Source of the DNA: Accumulibacter sp.
Lineage (GTDB): Bacteria; Pseudomonadota; Gammaproteobacteria; Burkholderiales; Rhodocyclaceae
Reading direction: 5' to 3'
Assembly: GCA_031290495.1 (NCBI GenBank)
Contig: JAITNL010000124.1
Location: forward strand, 1-35,711
Length of the DNA: 35,711 nt
Part shown: positions 1 to 8,776 of the stretch, piece after piece
How the letters are laid out: each line of letters opens with the position of its first letter
Position numbering within the stretch: position 1 is the stretch's first letter
Made by a program: the position numbers and the translations under genes
Notes under the pieces: model-generated
What the model was told of the DNA's origin: nothing
Databases searched by the model: none
Seen by the model: the letters and a program-made list of their open reading frames with translations, nothing else

Positions 1-695
1 AAGAGGTGCACCGAGTTGGGATGCTTCGGCGTCGTGAGTTCGTGCGCGTCCTCGATGGTGAACAGTCGCCGGTGTGTCGGGTACAGGTCAATCAGACACT
101 TGGAAAACGTGGTTTTCCCCGACCCAGTGCCGCCCACCGTGACGACGTTCAGATGATGCTCGACGGCCACCTCGAAAAAGCGCACGAAGTCCGCTTTTTG
201 CGCCAGCGCCACCATTTCTTGCTCCCAATCGGCAATGTCCTCGACCGTTCGCGCCAGCGCCGGGTTCAGACGTCCGCTTTGTTTGTAGTCGTCAAGTGAA
301 AACCGGCTGCTGGACGGCTTTCTGATGGTCATCGACAGCTTGCCGTCTTCCGTCGCCGGAGGCAGCACAATCTGGCATCGTTCGCCATCGGGCAGCGTGA
401 GCGAGGCTATCGGCTCGTCCCTGTCCAATTTTTTCTTGTTGAATACCGCTATGGCCGTTGCCAAGCCATTCAGCGCTTGAAGCGTTAGCAGTGGGTTGTC
501 GGATTGACGCCAGCCCTGACTGTCTTCTGTCCAGTGTGAGCCGGGGGCGTTTACGGCAAATTCCGTCACGTCCGCGCCCAGCGCTTCCGATATGCCAAGG
601 GAACGCATCATCTCGCGCACCGTCAGGGAACGGTCTACGCGAGTGATGACCGGCGCGGGCTTGTCGCCGTTGCCAGAATTAGTTGACGATTGCAT
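1..695 (-). CDS. virB11: VirB11-type T4SS ATPase (partial, runs off the window start)
   Basis: Reverse-strand reading frame MQSSTNSGNGDKPAPVITRVDRSLTVREMMRSLG...VTVGGTGSGKTTFSKCLIDLYPTHRRLFTIEDAHEL with Walker A GGTGSGKTT and a VirB11-like TIED motif; start overlaps the virB10 stop by 17 nt. Confidence 0.88.
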   Translation of the reverse strand, partial: MQSSTNSGNGDKPAPVITRVDRSLTVREMMRSLGISEALGADVTEFAVNAPGSHWTEDSQGWRQSDNPLLTLQALNGLATAIAVFNKKKLDRDEPIASLTLPDGERCQIVLPPATEDGKLSMTIRKPSSSRFSLDDYKQSGRLNPALARTVEDIADWEQEMVALAQKADFVRFFEVAVEHHLNVVTVGGTGSGKTTFSKCLIDLYPTHRRLFTIEDAHELTTPKHPNSVHL

Positions 696-1998
696 AGACG
701 CTCTCAAACGAGACGTCGCGGGCAACCAGGATATGCACTACCGTTCCGGGCTTTACCACCAGATTCGGGGGGATGCCGATAGAGTCTTTCAACGCCTCTT
801 CGGCCATGCTGTTTACATCATCGCTGGAATTGCCCAGGTTGATGTTGCCCGCTCCATCGGAATAACGGTCTGCCGCCGCCCTGGAGAAGTCCTTGACCAG
901 CGTCAGCAGAATCGCCGCGCCGAAACGCTCGGCGAAATGACCGTCGACAATGCCTGGTATGCCGCTGTAACCCATTGCGTCAGTGCCTGGACTGTCGATC
1001 TCGATCGATACCCCGGATGGGTTATCCACGCGCGTCCAGATGGCGAAGGTTCTGGCCTGTCCTTTCTTCAGGGCGCTTTGCTGTTCGCCGAATACGGTTG
1101 CGCCACGTTCGACGAGCAAGGTTTTGCCGTTGGCGCTGTATACGTCATTGACGACAGTGCACAGCACGAAACCCGGTAATTGGGTATTGATGCCGGTTTT
1201 CAGGCCGCAGGGTATGGCCGTGCCGCGCTTGAGCAGGTAGTCCAGGTTGGGCAGACGCCCCGCTGCCCTGGCGGGAAGGTTGGTGGCCTTTAGTCTGCCA
1301 CCCAGACTTTCACCGTCAGAGGAGGCAAATCCGGCAGACCCAGAGCCTGATCCGGAGGAGGAACTGACGCCTACTGCCCGCATTCGGGCGTCGACCTCGC
1401 GTCGGCGCTGTTCTTCTTCATTGACCCCGCCAGGCGAAGACGTTCCGGAAGACGACGCCCCGCGCTCGTTTCCACCGCGTGACGGGGAGCCTGTTACCGG
1501 CAACAGGACGTTTGAGCGCATGGCACGGGCTTCCGGGGTTTCCGCAATCGCGGCCGCTGGCGCCGAGGCAGCAGCGGGAGCGCGAGCGGGAGCAAGGAGT
1601 CTGCGCCGCGCTTCTTCATCCTCGCGGGCTTTTCGCGCCATTTCGTCGAGTTCCGCCTGTATCTTGGCCTCGCGCGCGGCTTTTTCCTCCTCCGCCTTGC
1701 GGATTTTTGCCTTCTCGCCGTCGATGCTGTCACTCTCAATATCCACGTTTTTTTGCGTGTATCCCGGTATCTCCGGTACAGCGGCGTTTTGTCTTGCGTC
1801 CGACACTGGCCGTGTTTTTGTCCACAGCATCAGGGCGACCAGCGCGAACAGGAATGAGCTGATCACCATCGCCAACACCGTAAACTTCCTGACGTTGGTT
1901 TTCTCCCGGACCTCGCCGACTGGAGCCTTCAGTGATTCATTGAGCGAGGGTAAAGCCCCGCGGCCCAGGACCGCTCCATCGTTGTTGGTGTCTGTCAT
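679..1998 (-). CDS. virB10: VirB10 / TrbI-type T4SS core protein
   Basis: Start at MTDTNNDGAVLGRG; one N-terminal TM, proline/alanine-rich linker, C-terminal domain IPCGLKTGINTQLPGFVLCTVVNDVYSANGKTLLVERGATVFGEQ typical of VirB10. Confidence 0.9.
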   Translation of the reverse strand: MTDTNNDGAVLGRGALPSLNESLKAPVGEVREKTNVRKFTVLAMVISSFLFALVALMLWTKTRPVSDARQNAAVPEIPGYTQKNVDIESDSIDGEKAKIRKAEEEKAAREAKIQAELDEMARKAREDEEARRRLLAPARAPAAASAPAAAIAETPEARAMRSNVLLPVTGSPSRGGNERGASSSGTSSPGGVNEEEQRRREVDARMRAVGVSSSSGSGSGSAGFASSDGESLGGRLKATNLPARAAGRLPNLDYLLKRGTAIPCGLKTGINTQLPGFVLCTVVNDVYSANGKTLLVERGATVFGEQQSALKKGQARTFAIWTRVDNPSGVSIEIDSPGTDAMGYSGIPGIVDGHFAERFGAAILLTLVKDFSRAAADRYSDGAGNINLGNSSDDVNSMAEEALKDSIGIPPNLVVKPGTVVHILVARDVSFESVYAIVN

Positions 1999-2248
1999 CG
2001 CTCGCCTTCCACGCGCACCGCGCCAAGTCGACCGGCGGCAATAACCCGTCTGAAACACGGGAATGTGAATGAAGATCGACAGTCAGCACGGAAAGCACGG
2101 CCATCCGGGAAAATTGGAACGCAAAGTGATAACACAGGCCCCGCGGTGCCTTGCCGTGGCATCAGTGAATCCGGGCAATCGCGTTTGGCCGGGGGCGGCC
2201 CAGCGGCCACCTCGCGCCATCCGTGAAGACAGACCACCGCGCCATCCC

Positions 2249-3076
2249 CTACGGTCTCTCCTCGAAAAACGGCATATCCAGACTGATGTTCATGGCCTTT
2301 GGCGGAATGCCGAAGGGCGCGGCGGAGCGCACGGCGTGCAGTGCCGCTTCGTCCAGTACCGCATGTCCGGAACTGTTGCGAATGGTGAGCGAACCCGCTT
2401 CGATGCCGCCGTCCTCGCCGATCCGGAACGCCACCACCGCCGTGCCGGTCACGCCGCCGGCGTGGGGCGGATAAAACAGCCGCGCCTTGACCGCCTGTTT
2501 CAACGTAGTCAGATAGCGGCGCAGTACGTTGGGGTCCTGCTCGTCGTGCTGGATGGTGCGGCGAATCGACGCTTCCGCCGCGCCGCTGGACGCTTGACTC
2601 GCATCGGGCGGCGGCGGCGGCGGTTCCTCGGCGGGTTGTTCCGCCACCTGCACCGGGCTGACGCTTGTCTGACGCTGCGGCGTCACTTTCGGTGTCTTGG
2701 GGCGCGGCGGCGCTTTGGGCGGCGGCGGCGTTTCCGGCGGCGGCGCGGATGGCGGCGGTTCGGGCGGCAGCGGTTCGGGCGGCAGCGGTTCGGGCGGCGT
2801 TTCCAGCGCTTTCTCGCCAAGCTGGGCTTCCTCGGTCTGGCGATTGGCAACCATGCCGAAGAGTTCCACCACCAGTTTTTCCGGCGGTTTCGGCGACGGC
2901 GACCAATGCCAGGCCAGCGTCGGCCCGCCCAGCGCCGCCGCGTGCAACGAGAGCGACAACAGCAGCCAGCGCCCCAGCGGCGACCGCGTCGCGGCGTCGC
3001 GGCGCGGCGGTCTCCCCTGTTGAAGCCCGTCGCGGCGCGTCCCGCCGCCTGGTTCTTCTCGACGATACGCGGTCAT
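2249..3076 (-). CDS. tonB: TonB family energy transducer
   Basis: N-terminal TM, long Pro-rich linker (PPEPLPPEPLPPEPP), C-terminal TonB domain (YPPHAGGVTGTAVVAFRIGEDGGIEAGSLTIRNSSGHAVLDEAALHAVR). Confidence 0.9.
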   Translation of the reverse strand: MTAYRREEPGGGTRRDGLQQGRPPRRDAATRSPLGRWLLLSLSLHAAALGGPTLAWHWSPSPKPPEKLVVELFGMVANRQTEEAQLGEKALETPPEPLPPEPLPPEPPPSAPPPETPPPPKAPPRPKTPKVTPQRQTSVSPVQVAEQPAEEPPPPPPDASQASSGAAEASIRRTIQHDEQDPNVLRRYLTTLKQAVKARLFYPPHAGGVTGTAVVAFRIGEDGGIEAGSLTIRNSSGHAVLDEAALHAVRSAAPFGIPPKAMNISLDMPFFEERP

Positions 3077-3456
3077 GTTCCCCCCTGCACCGTCTGCACC
3101 GCCACCAGGGTAAAGCCAGCCTGCTTGAGCGTGTCGACGACATCGACGAAGCGTTGCAGACGCACCTCCCGATCCGCGCGCAGCAGGAACGGCGTGTCTT
3201 TCGGCAGCGGCGCGATTTCCGCGCGCAGCGCTTCGGGCGTCAACGGTCTGCTGTCCAGGAAAATCGTTCCTTCCGCGTTGATCTCGATGGTGCGGCTCTG
3301 ATCCTGTTCCGGCACGCTGGCCGTCGCTTGCGGCAGATTGATCGGGATTCTGCCGCTGGCGATGAAGGACGACGTGGTCAGCACGATGGTCAGCAGTACC
3401 AACATGATGTCGATGAACGGCACCATGTTCAGCGAATCGAAAGGTTTATCGTCCAT
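3073..3456 (-). CDS. exbD: ExbD/TolR family biopolymer transport protein
   Basis: [44 protein letters not shown], canonical ExbD N-terminus; overlaps exbB and tonB ends. Confidence 0.92.
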   Translation of the reverse strand: MDDKPFDSLNMVPFIDIMLVLLTIVLTTSSFIASGRIPINLPQATASVPEQDQSRTIEINAEGTIFLDSRPLTPEALRAEIAPLPKDTPFLLRADREVRLQRFVDVVDTLKQAGFTLVAVQTVQGGT

Positions 3457-3886
3457 CGCCTTCTCCCAAGCGGGCAATTTCCCATTCCAGCGTCAGCACC
3501 CGCGCCTTGCGCAGCAAGGTGTTGTAGATCGTCACCGCCACCAGCGCCACGACCAGCCCCGCCGCCGTCGCCTTCAAGGCCAGCGCCAGGCCGGTCATGA
3601 TGGCGCCGACGTCGATGTTCGCGCCCTGCCCCATGTGATAAAAAGTCAGCATGATGCCGAGCACCGTGCCGAGCAGTCCCAGATAAGGCGCGTTACTCGC
3701 CACCGAAGAGATCACGAACAAACGGCGCGTCAGCATCAGTTCCAGCGACTTGCCGTCGCTCACGGCGCGAAGGTTCAGATGACGATAAAACGCCGCGCGC
3801 TCGAAAGCGATGGCCACTACCAGCACACTCAACAAAGCCAGCAGCCCAATCACTCCATAATCGACAAACAACGATAACCAGTTCAT
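3446..3886 (-). CDS. exbB: MotA/TolQ/ExbB proton channel family protein
   Basis: Three-TM layout, ...[24 protein letters not shown]...[24 protein letters not shown]. Confidence 0.92.
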   Translation of the reverse strand: MNWLSLFVDYGVIGLLALLSVLVVAIAFERAAFYRHLNLRAVSDGKSLELMLTRRLFVISSVASNAPYLGLLGTVLGIMLTFYHMGQGANIDVGAIMTGLALALKATAAGLVVALVAVTIYNTLLRKARVLTLEWEIARLGEGDGR

Positions 3887-4183
3887 TGCATTTTCCTTTC
3901 ATTGAAAAACAAAAAATGAGCGGCGAACCTTTCGGCCTGCCGTTCCAAAGTGTTTTGGAAGAGGCTTGCTCCTCCGCCAAAACGGTCGCTTCGACAGGGG
4001 GATTTTCTCCCCCGCCAAAACAGCCGCAGAAGTTCCGGCCCACGCCGAACCCCCGGCCATACACCCGTCCCGCCTGTCGGCAGACAGGCATCCCCCCCGC
4101 GCGCGCGCCGCGTTATGCGAACGGCAAGAAATTGGTTTTACGATGAGATTTTTTGCTACACTCGCGTCAAAGGAGATGACTTC

Positions 4184-4504
4184 ATGGGCGTTACCCTTAC
4201 CTTCGATACACTGCAATTCGTTCAACGCCTGAAAAAAGCCGGCATCAAGGAAACCGAAGCCGAGGCCATCGCCGAAGCCGTGCGCGACGTTCAGACCAAT
4301 TCCGACGTGGCAACCAAACGTGACCTGGTCGAAGTCAAGGCCGAACTCAAACACGATCTGGCCGAACTCAGAGCCGAACTTAAAAGCGGCCTGGCCGAAA
4401 CCAAGGCCGAACTGATCAAATGGGGCGTGACCATCGTTGTTGCTGTTGGCGTGTTGCAAACGTCGATTATCACGGCGTTGATCATGCGCCTGATTCCTGG
4501 CTGA
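4184..4504 (+). CDS. DUF1640-like coiled-coil membrane-anchored protein, paralog 1
   Basis: MGVTLTFDTLQFVQRLKKAGIKETEAEAIAEAVRDVQ..., coiled coil, C-terminal TM WGVTIVVAVGVLQTSIITALIMRLIPG; AGGAG RBS at 4171. Confidence 0.8.
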   Translation: MGVTLTFDTLQFVQRLKKAGIKETEAEAIAEAVRDVQTNSDVATKRDLVEVKAELKHDLAELRAELKSGLAETKAELIKWGVTIVVAVGVLQTSIITALIMRLIPG

Positions 4505-4627
4505 ACACCCCGTTCCACCATTCAAAAAGCCCGCAATTCCCGCGCTCGCGTTGGCGTTACGCGGGCGGCAGGAAATCAGTTTCACGATAAGGTTTTTTGT
4601 TACACTCGCGTCAAAGGAGATGACTTC

Positions 4628-5068
4628 ATGGGCATTACCCTTACCTTCGATACCCTGCAATTCGTTCAACGCCTGAAAAAAGCCGGCATCAAGGAAACCG
4701 AAGCCGAGGCCATCGCCGAAGCCGTGCGCGACGTTCAGACCAATTCCGACGTGGCAACAAAACGTGACTTGGCCGAAGTCACGGCCAAACTGGAAACGTC
4801 CGACGCGGCAACCCAGCATGATCTGGCCGAAGTCAAGGCCAAGCTGGAAACGTCCGATTTGGCAACCAAACGTGACCTGACCGAACTCAAGGCCGAACTC
4901 AAACACGATCTGGCCGGACTTGGGGCCGAACTCAGAGCCGAATTTAAAAGCGGCCTGGCCGAAACCAAGGCCGAACTGATCAAATGGGGAGTGACCATCG
5001 TCGTTGCTGTTGGCGTGTTGCAAACGTCGATTATCACGGCGTTGATCATGCGTTTGATTCCAGGCTGA
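4628..5068 (+). CDS. DUF1640-like coiled-coil membrane-anchored protein, paralog 2 (longest coiled coil)
   Basis: Near-identical N and C termini to paralog 1 with extra SDxATKxDLAEVKAKLET modules; same RBS context. Confidence 0.8.
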   Translation: MGITLTFDTLQFVQRLKKAGIKETEAEAIAEAVRDVQTNSDVATKRDLAEVTAKLETSDAATQHDLAEVKAKLETSDLATKRDLTELKAELKHDLAGLGAELRAEFKSGLAETKAELIKWGVTIVVAVGVLQTSIITALIMRLIPG

Positions 5069-5155
5069 CCACCCCGCGCGCGGCGTTATGCTGGCGGCAA
5101 GAATCAGGTTTACGATGAGGTTTTTTGGTACACTGGAGTCAAAGGAGATTACACC

Positions 5156-5518
5156 ATGAACATGACCCTTACCTTCGATACTCTGCAATTCGTTCAACGC
5201 CTGAAAAAAGCCGGTATCAAGGAAACCGAAGCCGAGGCCATCGCCGAAGCCGTGCGCGACGTTCAAAACAATTCCGATCTGGCAACCAAACACGATCTGT
5301 CCGAAGTCAAGGCCAAGCTGGAAACGTCCGATTTGGCAACCAAACATGATTTGGCCGAAGTCAAGGTCAAACTGGAAACGTCCGATTTGGCAACCAAACG
5401 TGACCTGGCCGAAGTCAAGGCCGAACTGATCAAATGGGTAGTGACCGTCGTCGTTGCTGTTGGCGTGTTGCAAACGTCGATTATCACGGCTTTGATCATG
5501 CGTTTGATTCCAGGCTGA
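5156..5518 (+). CDS. DUF1640-like coiled-coil membrane-anchored protein, paralog 3
   Basis: MNMTLTFDTLQFVQRLKKAGIKETEAEAIAEAVRDVQNNSD plus three 18-aa modules and the same C-terminal TM. Confidence 0.8.
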   Translation: MNMTLTFDTLQFVQRLKKAGIKETEAEAIAEAVRDVQNNSDLATKHDLSEVKAKLETSDLATKHDLAEVKVKLETSDLATKRDLAEVKAELIKWVVTVVVAVGVLQTSIITALIMRLIPG

Positions 5519-5758
5519 CCCCACCGCGCGCCCCTTCAAAAAGCCCGAAATTCCGGCCATAAAAAACCCCGTCATTCCCGCGCGCGTCGCAGCGCGGGAT
5601 AGGCCGCCAAATCCGGCACACTCACGATAATTCCGCCCGAATGCCGGGTTTTGCAACCCGGTCCGCGTGTTGCTGTCATTGAATCTTCCTTTCCCTGAAA
5701 CTTGAAAAATTGAAGAACCCCGCCCCGAAGGGCGAGGGATCCCACAACACCGTCTATC

Positions 5759-7507
5759 TCAGAAAACCACGCCGACTTGCGCGAGGAAACGGGTGTGTCT
5801 GTCGTCGGAGGGAACCGACTCCGGCCATCTGCCGCTGGCGTTGGCGACGCGCAGACGGGCGAACAGCGTGCCCCAGGTCACGTTGTAGCCGACGCCCACG
5901 CTCTTCGACGTCACCCCGTTGACCGTCGAATAGCCGGGGTTATGCAGATTGACGTGCGCGGTATCGGCGAAAACGCTCACCGCGTGCCGCAGACCCGGCG
6001 CGGAAGTCACCGCCGGCAGCGCGTAACGCATCTCGACGTTGAGCCAATAGCCGTGATCGCCGCTGACCACTTCCCGATATGCCGCGACGCCATAGATGCC
6101 GGAAATCTGGAACTGCTCGCTGCTATCCAGATTGCGGCGCATCGCCCGTTGGGCGGTCAGCGACGCCGACGCGCTCAATCGCTCCGTCACCGCCAGCCGC
6201 GCCAGCGCCGAAAGATTGGCGCGCCCGTACCGCCCCACCGTCTTGGCGCTGCCGTCGGCCTTGTTCAGCGCCCGCTCGTCGGCCTCGTCGATGTTCAACT
6301 TGCCGAAAGTCAGACTGCCGCCCAGACTGAAATAGGCGTCATGCCCCAGCAGACTGCCGTAGCGGTCATAGTTCAGACCGAAGGTGGCCGCGTAGCTGCG
6401 CTTGCTCGTCTTGCGGTCGACCGCGCGCAGCTCGTCGCGCAGATCGCGTCCGACCAGACCGAGCGACGCGCGCAGATTTTGCGAACGGGTCAGCAGGATC
6501 GGATAGGTGAAATTGGCCTCCAGCGCGTCGGCGCGGCCTTTGGAGCGCAGCTCCTCAAACACATCGCCCACCCGGTAATGTGCGCTCTGGGCGGCCAGTT
6601 CGCCGCGCAGACCGCTGGCGCCCAGCGGCGTCGACCAGGCCAGCCGGGCGTTGGTCAATCCACCGCCCTCGTTGCTCATACCGCTGAAATCGAGCGCGTC
6701 GCCCAAATGTACCGGCGAATACCACGACGCCCCGACGCTCAGGCGGCCCTTGCCGGTACGGTGCTTCCCTCCCTTGCCGGTGTAGCGCGAACCCAGATTG
6801 TCCAGCGAAGCGTAGCCGCTGTAGCGCTTGTCCGCGTCGACGTCGATGGCAAAATCCGAGGTACCCGCGTCCTTGCCGGGCGAGATGCTGACCTTGGGCA
6901 GATTCACCCCCGGCAGTTCGCCGACCAGCAACATGGCGCGTTCGAGTTCCTCGCGCGTCACCGCCTGGTCGCCGCTCAGACCGGCGAAATACGCGGCGAT
7001 GCGCGCGTCATCGACGAACGAGTGGTTGCGCACCGAAACCTGACCGTACTTGCCGGGCACCACGCGCAGCGTCAGCGTACCGCCGCTGGCGTCCTGCCGG
7101 GGCACCCAGACGCGGGCGACGAGATAGCCGCGTTCGCGGTAAAGATTGGTGATCCGCCGGGCGGCTTCCTCGATTTCGGCCAGCGTCAGTGTGCGTCCCC
7201 GGTACGAAGCGAGCGCGTCCTGCAATTCGGTTTCGGCGATGAACTCTGCGCCCTCGAAGCGAAATTCCTTGACCGTCAGCGTTTCGCCGGCGGGCAGCGA
7301 CAACGGACGGTCGTCGCGCTGCTCGATCAGCGGCGCTGGCGCTTTCCGCTCGGCGGGCGGCAGGACGGGACGGGTTTCTTGCAGGATGCGCCCGGCGTCG
7401 GGCAGCGGCGGGGTTTGCGTGTACGCCGCCATCGGCAGCAGCGACAACGCGGAGAACAGCGCCGAGAGTGAAAATCCGGCGCGCGGCGGGGACTTGAATC
7501 GAGACAT
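5759..7507 (-). CDS. ShlB/FhaC/HecB (TpsB, Omp85 superfamily) two-partner secretion transporter
   Basis: POTRA-like region (LTVKEFRFEGAEFIAETELQDALASYRGRTLTLAEIEEAARRITNLYRERGYLVARVWVPRQ) and C-terminal beta-barrel ending in VGVVF; start MSRFKSPPRAG. Confidence 0.92.
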   Translation of the reverse strand: MSRFKSPPRAGFSLSALFSALSLLPMAAYTQTPPLPDAGRILQETRPVLPPAERKAPAPLIEQRDDRPLSLPAGETLTVKEFRFEGAEFIAETELQDALASYRGRTLTLAEIEEAARRITNLYRERGYLVARVWVPRQDASGGTLTLRVVPGKYGQVSVRNHSFVDDARIAAYFAGLSGDQAVTREELERAMLLVGELPGVNLPKVSISPGKDAGTSDFAIDVDADKRYSGYASLDNLGSRYTGKGGKHRTGKGRLSVGASWYSPVHLGDALDFSGMSNEGGGLTNARLAWSTPLGASGLRGELAAQSAHYRVGDVFEELRSKGRADALEANFTYPILLTRSQNLRASLGLVGRDLRDELRAVDRKTSKRSYAATFGLNYDRYGSLLGHDAYFSLGGSLTFGKLNIDEADERALNKADGSAKTVGRYGRANLSALARLAVTERLSASASLTAQRAMRRNLDSSEQFQISGIYGVAAYREVVSGDHGYWLNVEMRYALPAVTSAPGLRHAVSVFADTAHVNLHNPGYSTVNGVTSKSVGVGYNVTWGTLFARLRVANASGRWPESVPSDDRHTRFLAQVGVVF

Positions 7508-7591
7508 GGTGTTTCCTTTCATGGTTTGAGGTTGAGACACGGTGTTTCCTTTCGTGGAGTGAAATTGAGTTAAGACATGGCGTTTCCTTTC
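7503..7591 (-). repeat. Three tandem copies of an RBS/start cassette GAAAGGAAACRCCRTGTC upstream of tpsB
   Basis: Copies at 7503-7520, 7536-7553 and 7574-7591 (read on minus); a fourth at 8252-8269. Confidence 0.85.
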
Positions 7592-7692
7592 TGAGAAAAA
7601 AACTCGCCAGAGGAATACCGACAAGTGGGTAACAGCGAACGAGCGGCGATGCGGGCTTGACCGAACAACGAAAACGCATCTACAATTTGCTC

Positions 7693-7965
7693 ATGATCAG
7701 TTACGACGAAAACAAACGCCGCGGCAACATTTCCAGGCACGGATTCGATTTCGTTGGTGCGGAGGAAATTTTCGCGGGCTTCACGATTTGCCGTGAAGAC
7801 AGGCGTGACGCCTACGGCGAGAAGCGTTTTCAGTCGATTGGTTTGTGGAACGGAGTCGTGGTTTTCGTGGTGCATACCGCGCGCGGCGAGGCCGCCCACC
7901 TCATTTCGAGCAGAAAGGCGGAAAAACATGAAGCACGCATCTACTGGAAAAATTACCCCGGCTGA
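7693..7965 (+). CDS. brnT: BrnT family type II toxin
   Basis: MISYDENKRRGNISRHGFDFVGAEEIFAG...DRRDAYGEKRFQSIGLWNGVVVFVVHTARGEAAHLISSRKAEKHEARIY, BrnT fold motifs (E(x)R, RxIS-like). Confidence 0.9.
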   Translation: MISYDENKRRGNISRHGFDFVGAEEIFAGFTICREDRRDAYGEKRFQSIGLWNGVVVFVVHTARGEAAHLISSRKAEKHEARIYWKNYPG

Positions 7966-8251
7966 CCGGACCGATTGGGAACGGGTTCGCGCCCTGGCCG
8001 ATGCTGAAATACAGCATGACGAAGACAGCCCGGCCACACGCCCCGCCGATTGGGAAGGCGCGTCACTCAAGGTCGGCGGCGTAACGATAGGCCAGGCCCG
8101 GACACGCGGTCCCAACCGACGTCCGAAAAAAGAACAGGTCGCGGTGCGATACAGCCCGGAGGTGCTGGCGGCTTTCCGCGCAACCGGCAGGGGCTGGCAG
8201 ACGCGCATGGACGAGGCGCTGAAAGACTGGCTCCGGGTGAACGTGGGTTGA
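7928..8251 (+). CDS. brnA: BrnA family antitoxin
   Basis: Overlaps brnT by 38 nt; ...RRPKKEQVAVRYSPEVLAAFRATGRGWQTRMDEALKDWLRVN. Confidence 0.88.
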   Translation: MKHASTGKITPADRTDWERVRALADAEIQHDEDSPATRPADWEGASLKVGGVTIGQARTRGPNRRPKKEQVAVRYSPEVLAAFRATGRGWQTRMDEALKDWLRVNVG

Positions 8252-8453
8252 GACACGGCGTTTCCTTTCGGAGAGAGAAAAAACGCGCCGGTAAAATCCC
8301 GGCCATAACCCCCCGCCATTCGTAACGCAGGGGCGGCCGTCCCGGTCGCTACGACACGGTTTACAACCCCGCCCGGTATCGCCTTTGTCCATCCTTTCTC
8401 CACCGCCATTCCTTTCCATACCGCCCTTTCTCTCCCCCTCTGCTCTTTTTTAC

Positions 8454-8550
8454 CCGTCATTCCTGCGACCAGGCCGAAGGCCGCAGGACAGCCGAAGGCT
8501 GGTTTTGCGAAGCAAAATTCGGCACCGCCGAACAAAGCAGGAATCCAGGT
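8454..8550. repeat. Composite palindromic dispersed repeat (MITE/REP-like)
   Basis: ccgtcattcctgc...gcaggaatcc ends in inverted orientation; internal hairpins ccgaa..ttcgg and ttttgcgaagcaaaa. Confidence 0.5.
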
Positions 8551-8590
8551 TTTCGGGTTTCTCCATTCCCCCGCCCAACAGACACGCGCC

Positions 8591-8624
8591 GCGCCCCCTT
8601 AGGGGCGCACCAATGTGTGCGCCC
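8591..8624. other. Two overlapping mutually exclusive hairpins
   Basis: GCGCCCC-CTTA-GGGGCGC (8591-8608) and GGGCGCAC-CAATGT-GTGCGCCC (8603-8624) share the middle arm. Confidence 0.6.
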
Positions 8625-8729
8625 TGAAGCCGACAACATGCCCCGGCACGGACAGACACGCCGATCTGCCCCGACGATTCCATCGCCCGTAAGACATCGG
8701 AAGAAACGAACAGGACGGGAAGCAAAAAA

Positions 8730-8764
8730 AACCTTCTCCGCCGTTTTTGTCGGCGGAGAAGGTT
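8730..8764 (-). terminator. Rho-independent terminator of the ModA-like gene
   Basis: On minus AACCTTCTCCGCCG-ACAAAAA-CGGCGGAGAAGGTT followed by TTTTTT; 14-bp perfect stem just after the stop at 8777. Confidence 0.92.
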
Positions 8765-8776
8765 CTATAGGGCTTA

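Larger units (their letters stand above)
4092..5518 (+). repeat. Three tandem gene-plus-promoter duplication units, with an internal 54-bp (18-codon) module present in variable number
   Basis: Shared upstream block (gTTTACGATgAggTTTTTTgnTACACTcgcGTCAAAGGAGATgactTCATG) and shared CDS ends; module ~tccgatttggcaaccaaacgtgacctggccgaagtcaaggccaaactggaaacg. Confidence 0.85.

Noticed and set aside
1995-3143. 382-aa minus-strand ORF overlapping tonB and the virB10 upstream region
   Set aside because: Arg/Ala-rich alternate frame of tonB; its end overlaps the virB10 ATG but shows no VirB9 similarity by eye.
3899-5656. 585-aa minus-strand ORF antisense to the three DUF1640-like genes (FGQVTFGCQIGRFQ repeats)
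   Set aside because: Mirror of the repetitive coiled-coil coding on +; no RBS or family; the + strand genes have clear RBS and domain logic.
5777-7471. 564-aa plus-strand ORF opposite tpsB
   Set aside because: Arg/Gln/Ala-rich antisense translation typical of high-GC DNA; tpsB on minus is well supported.
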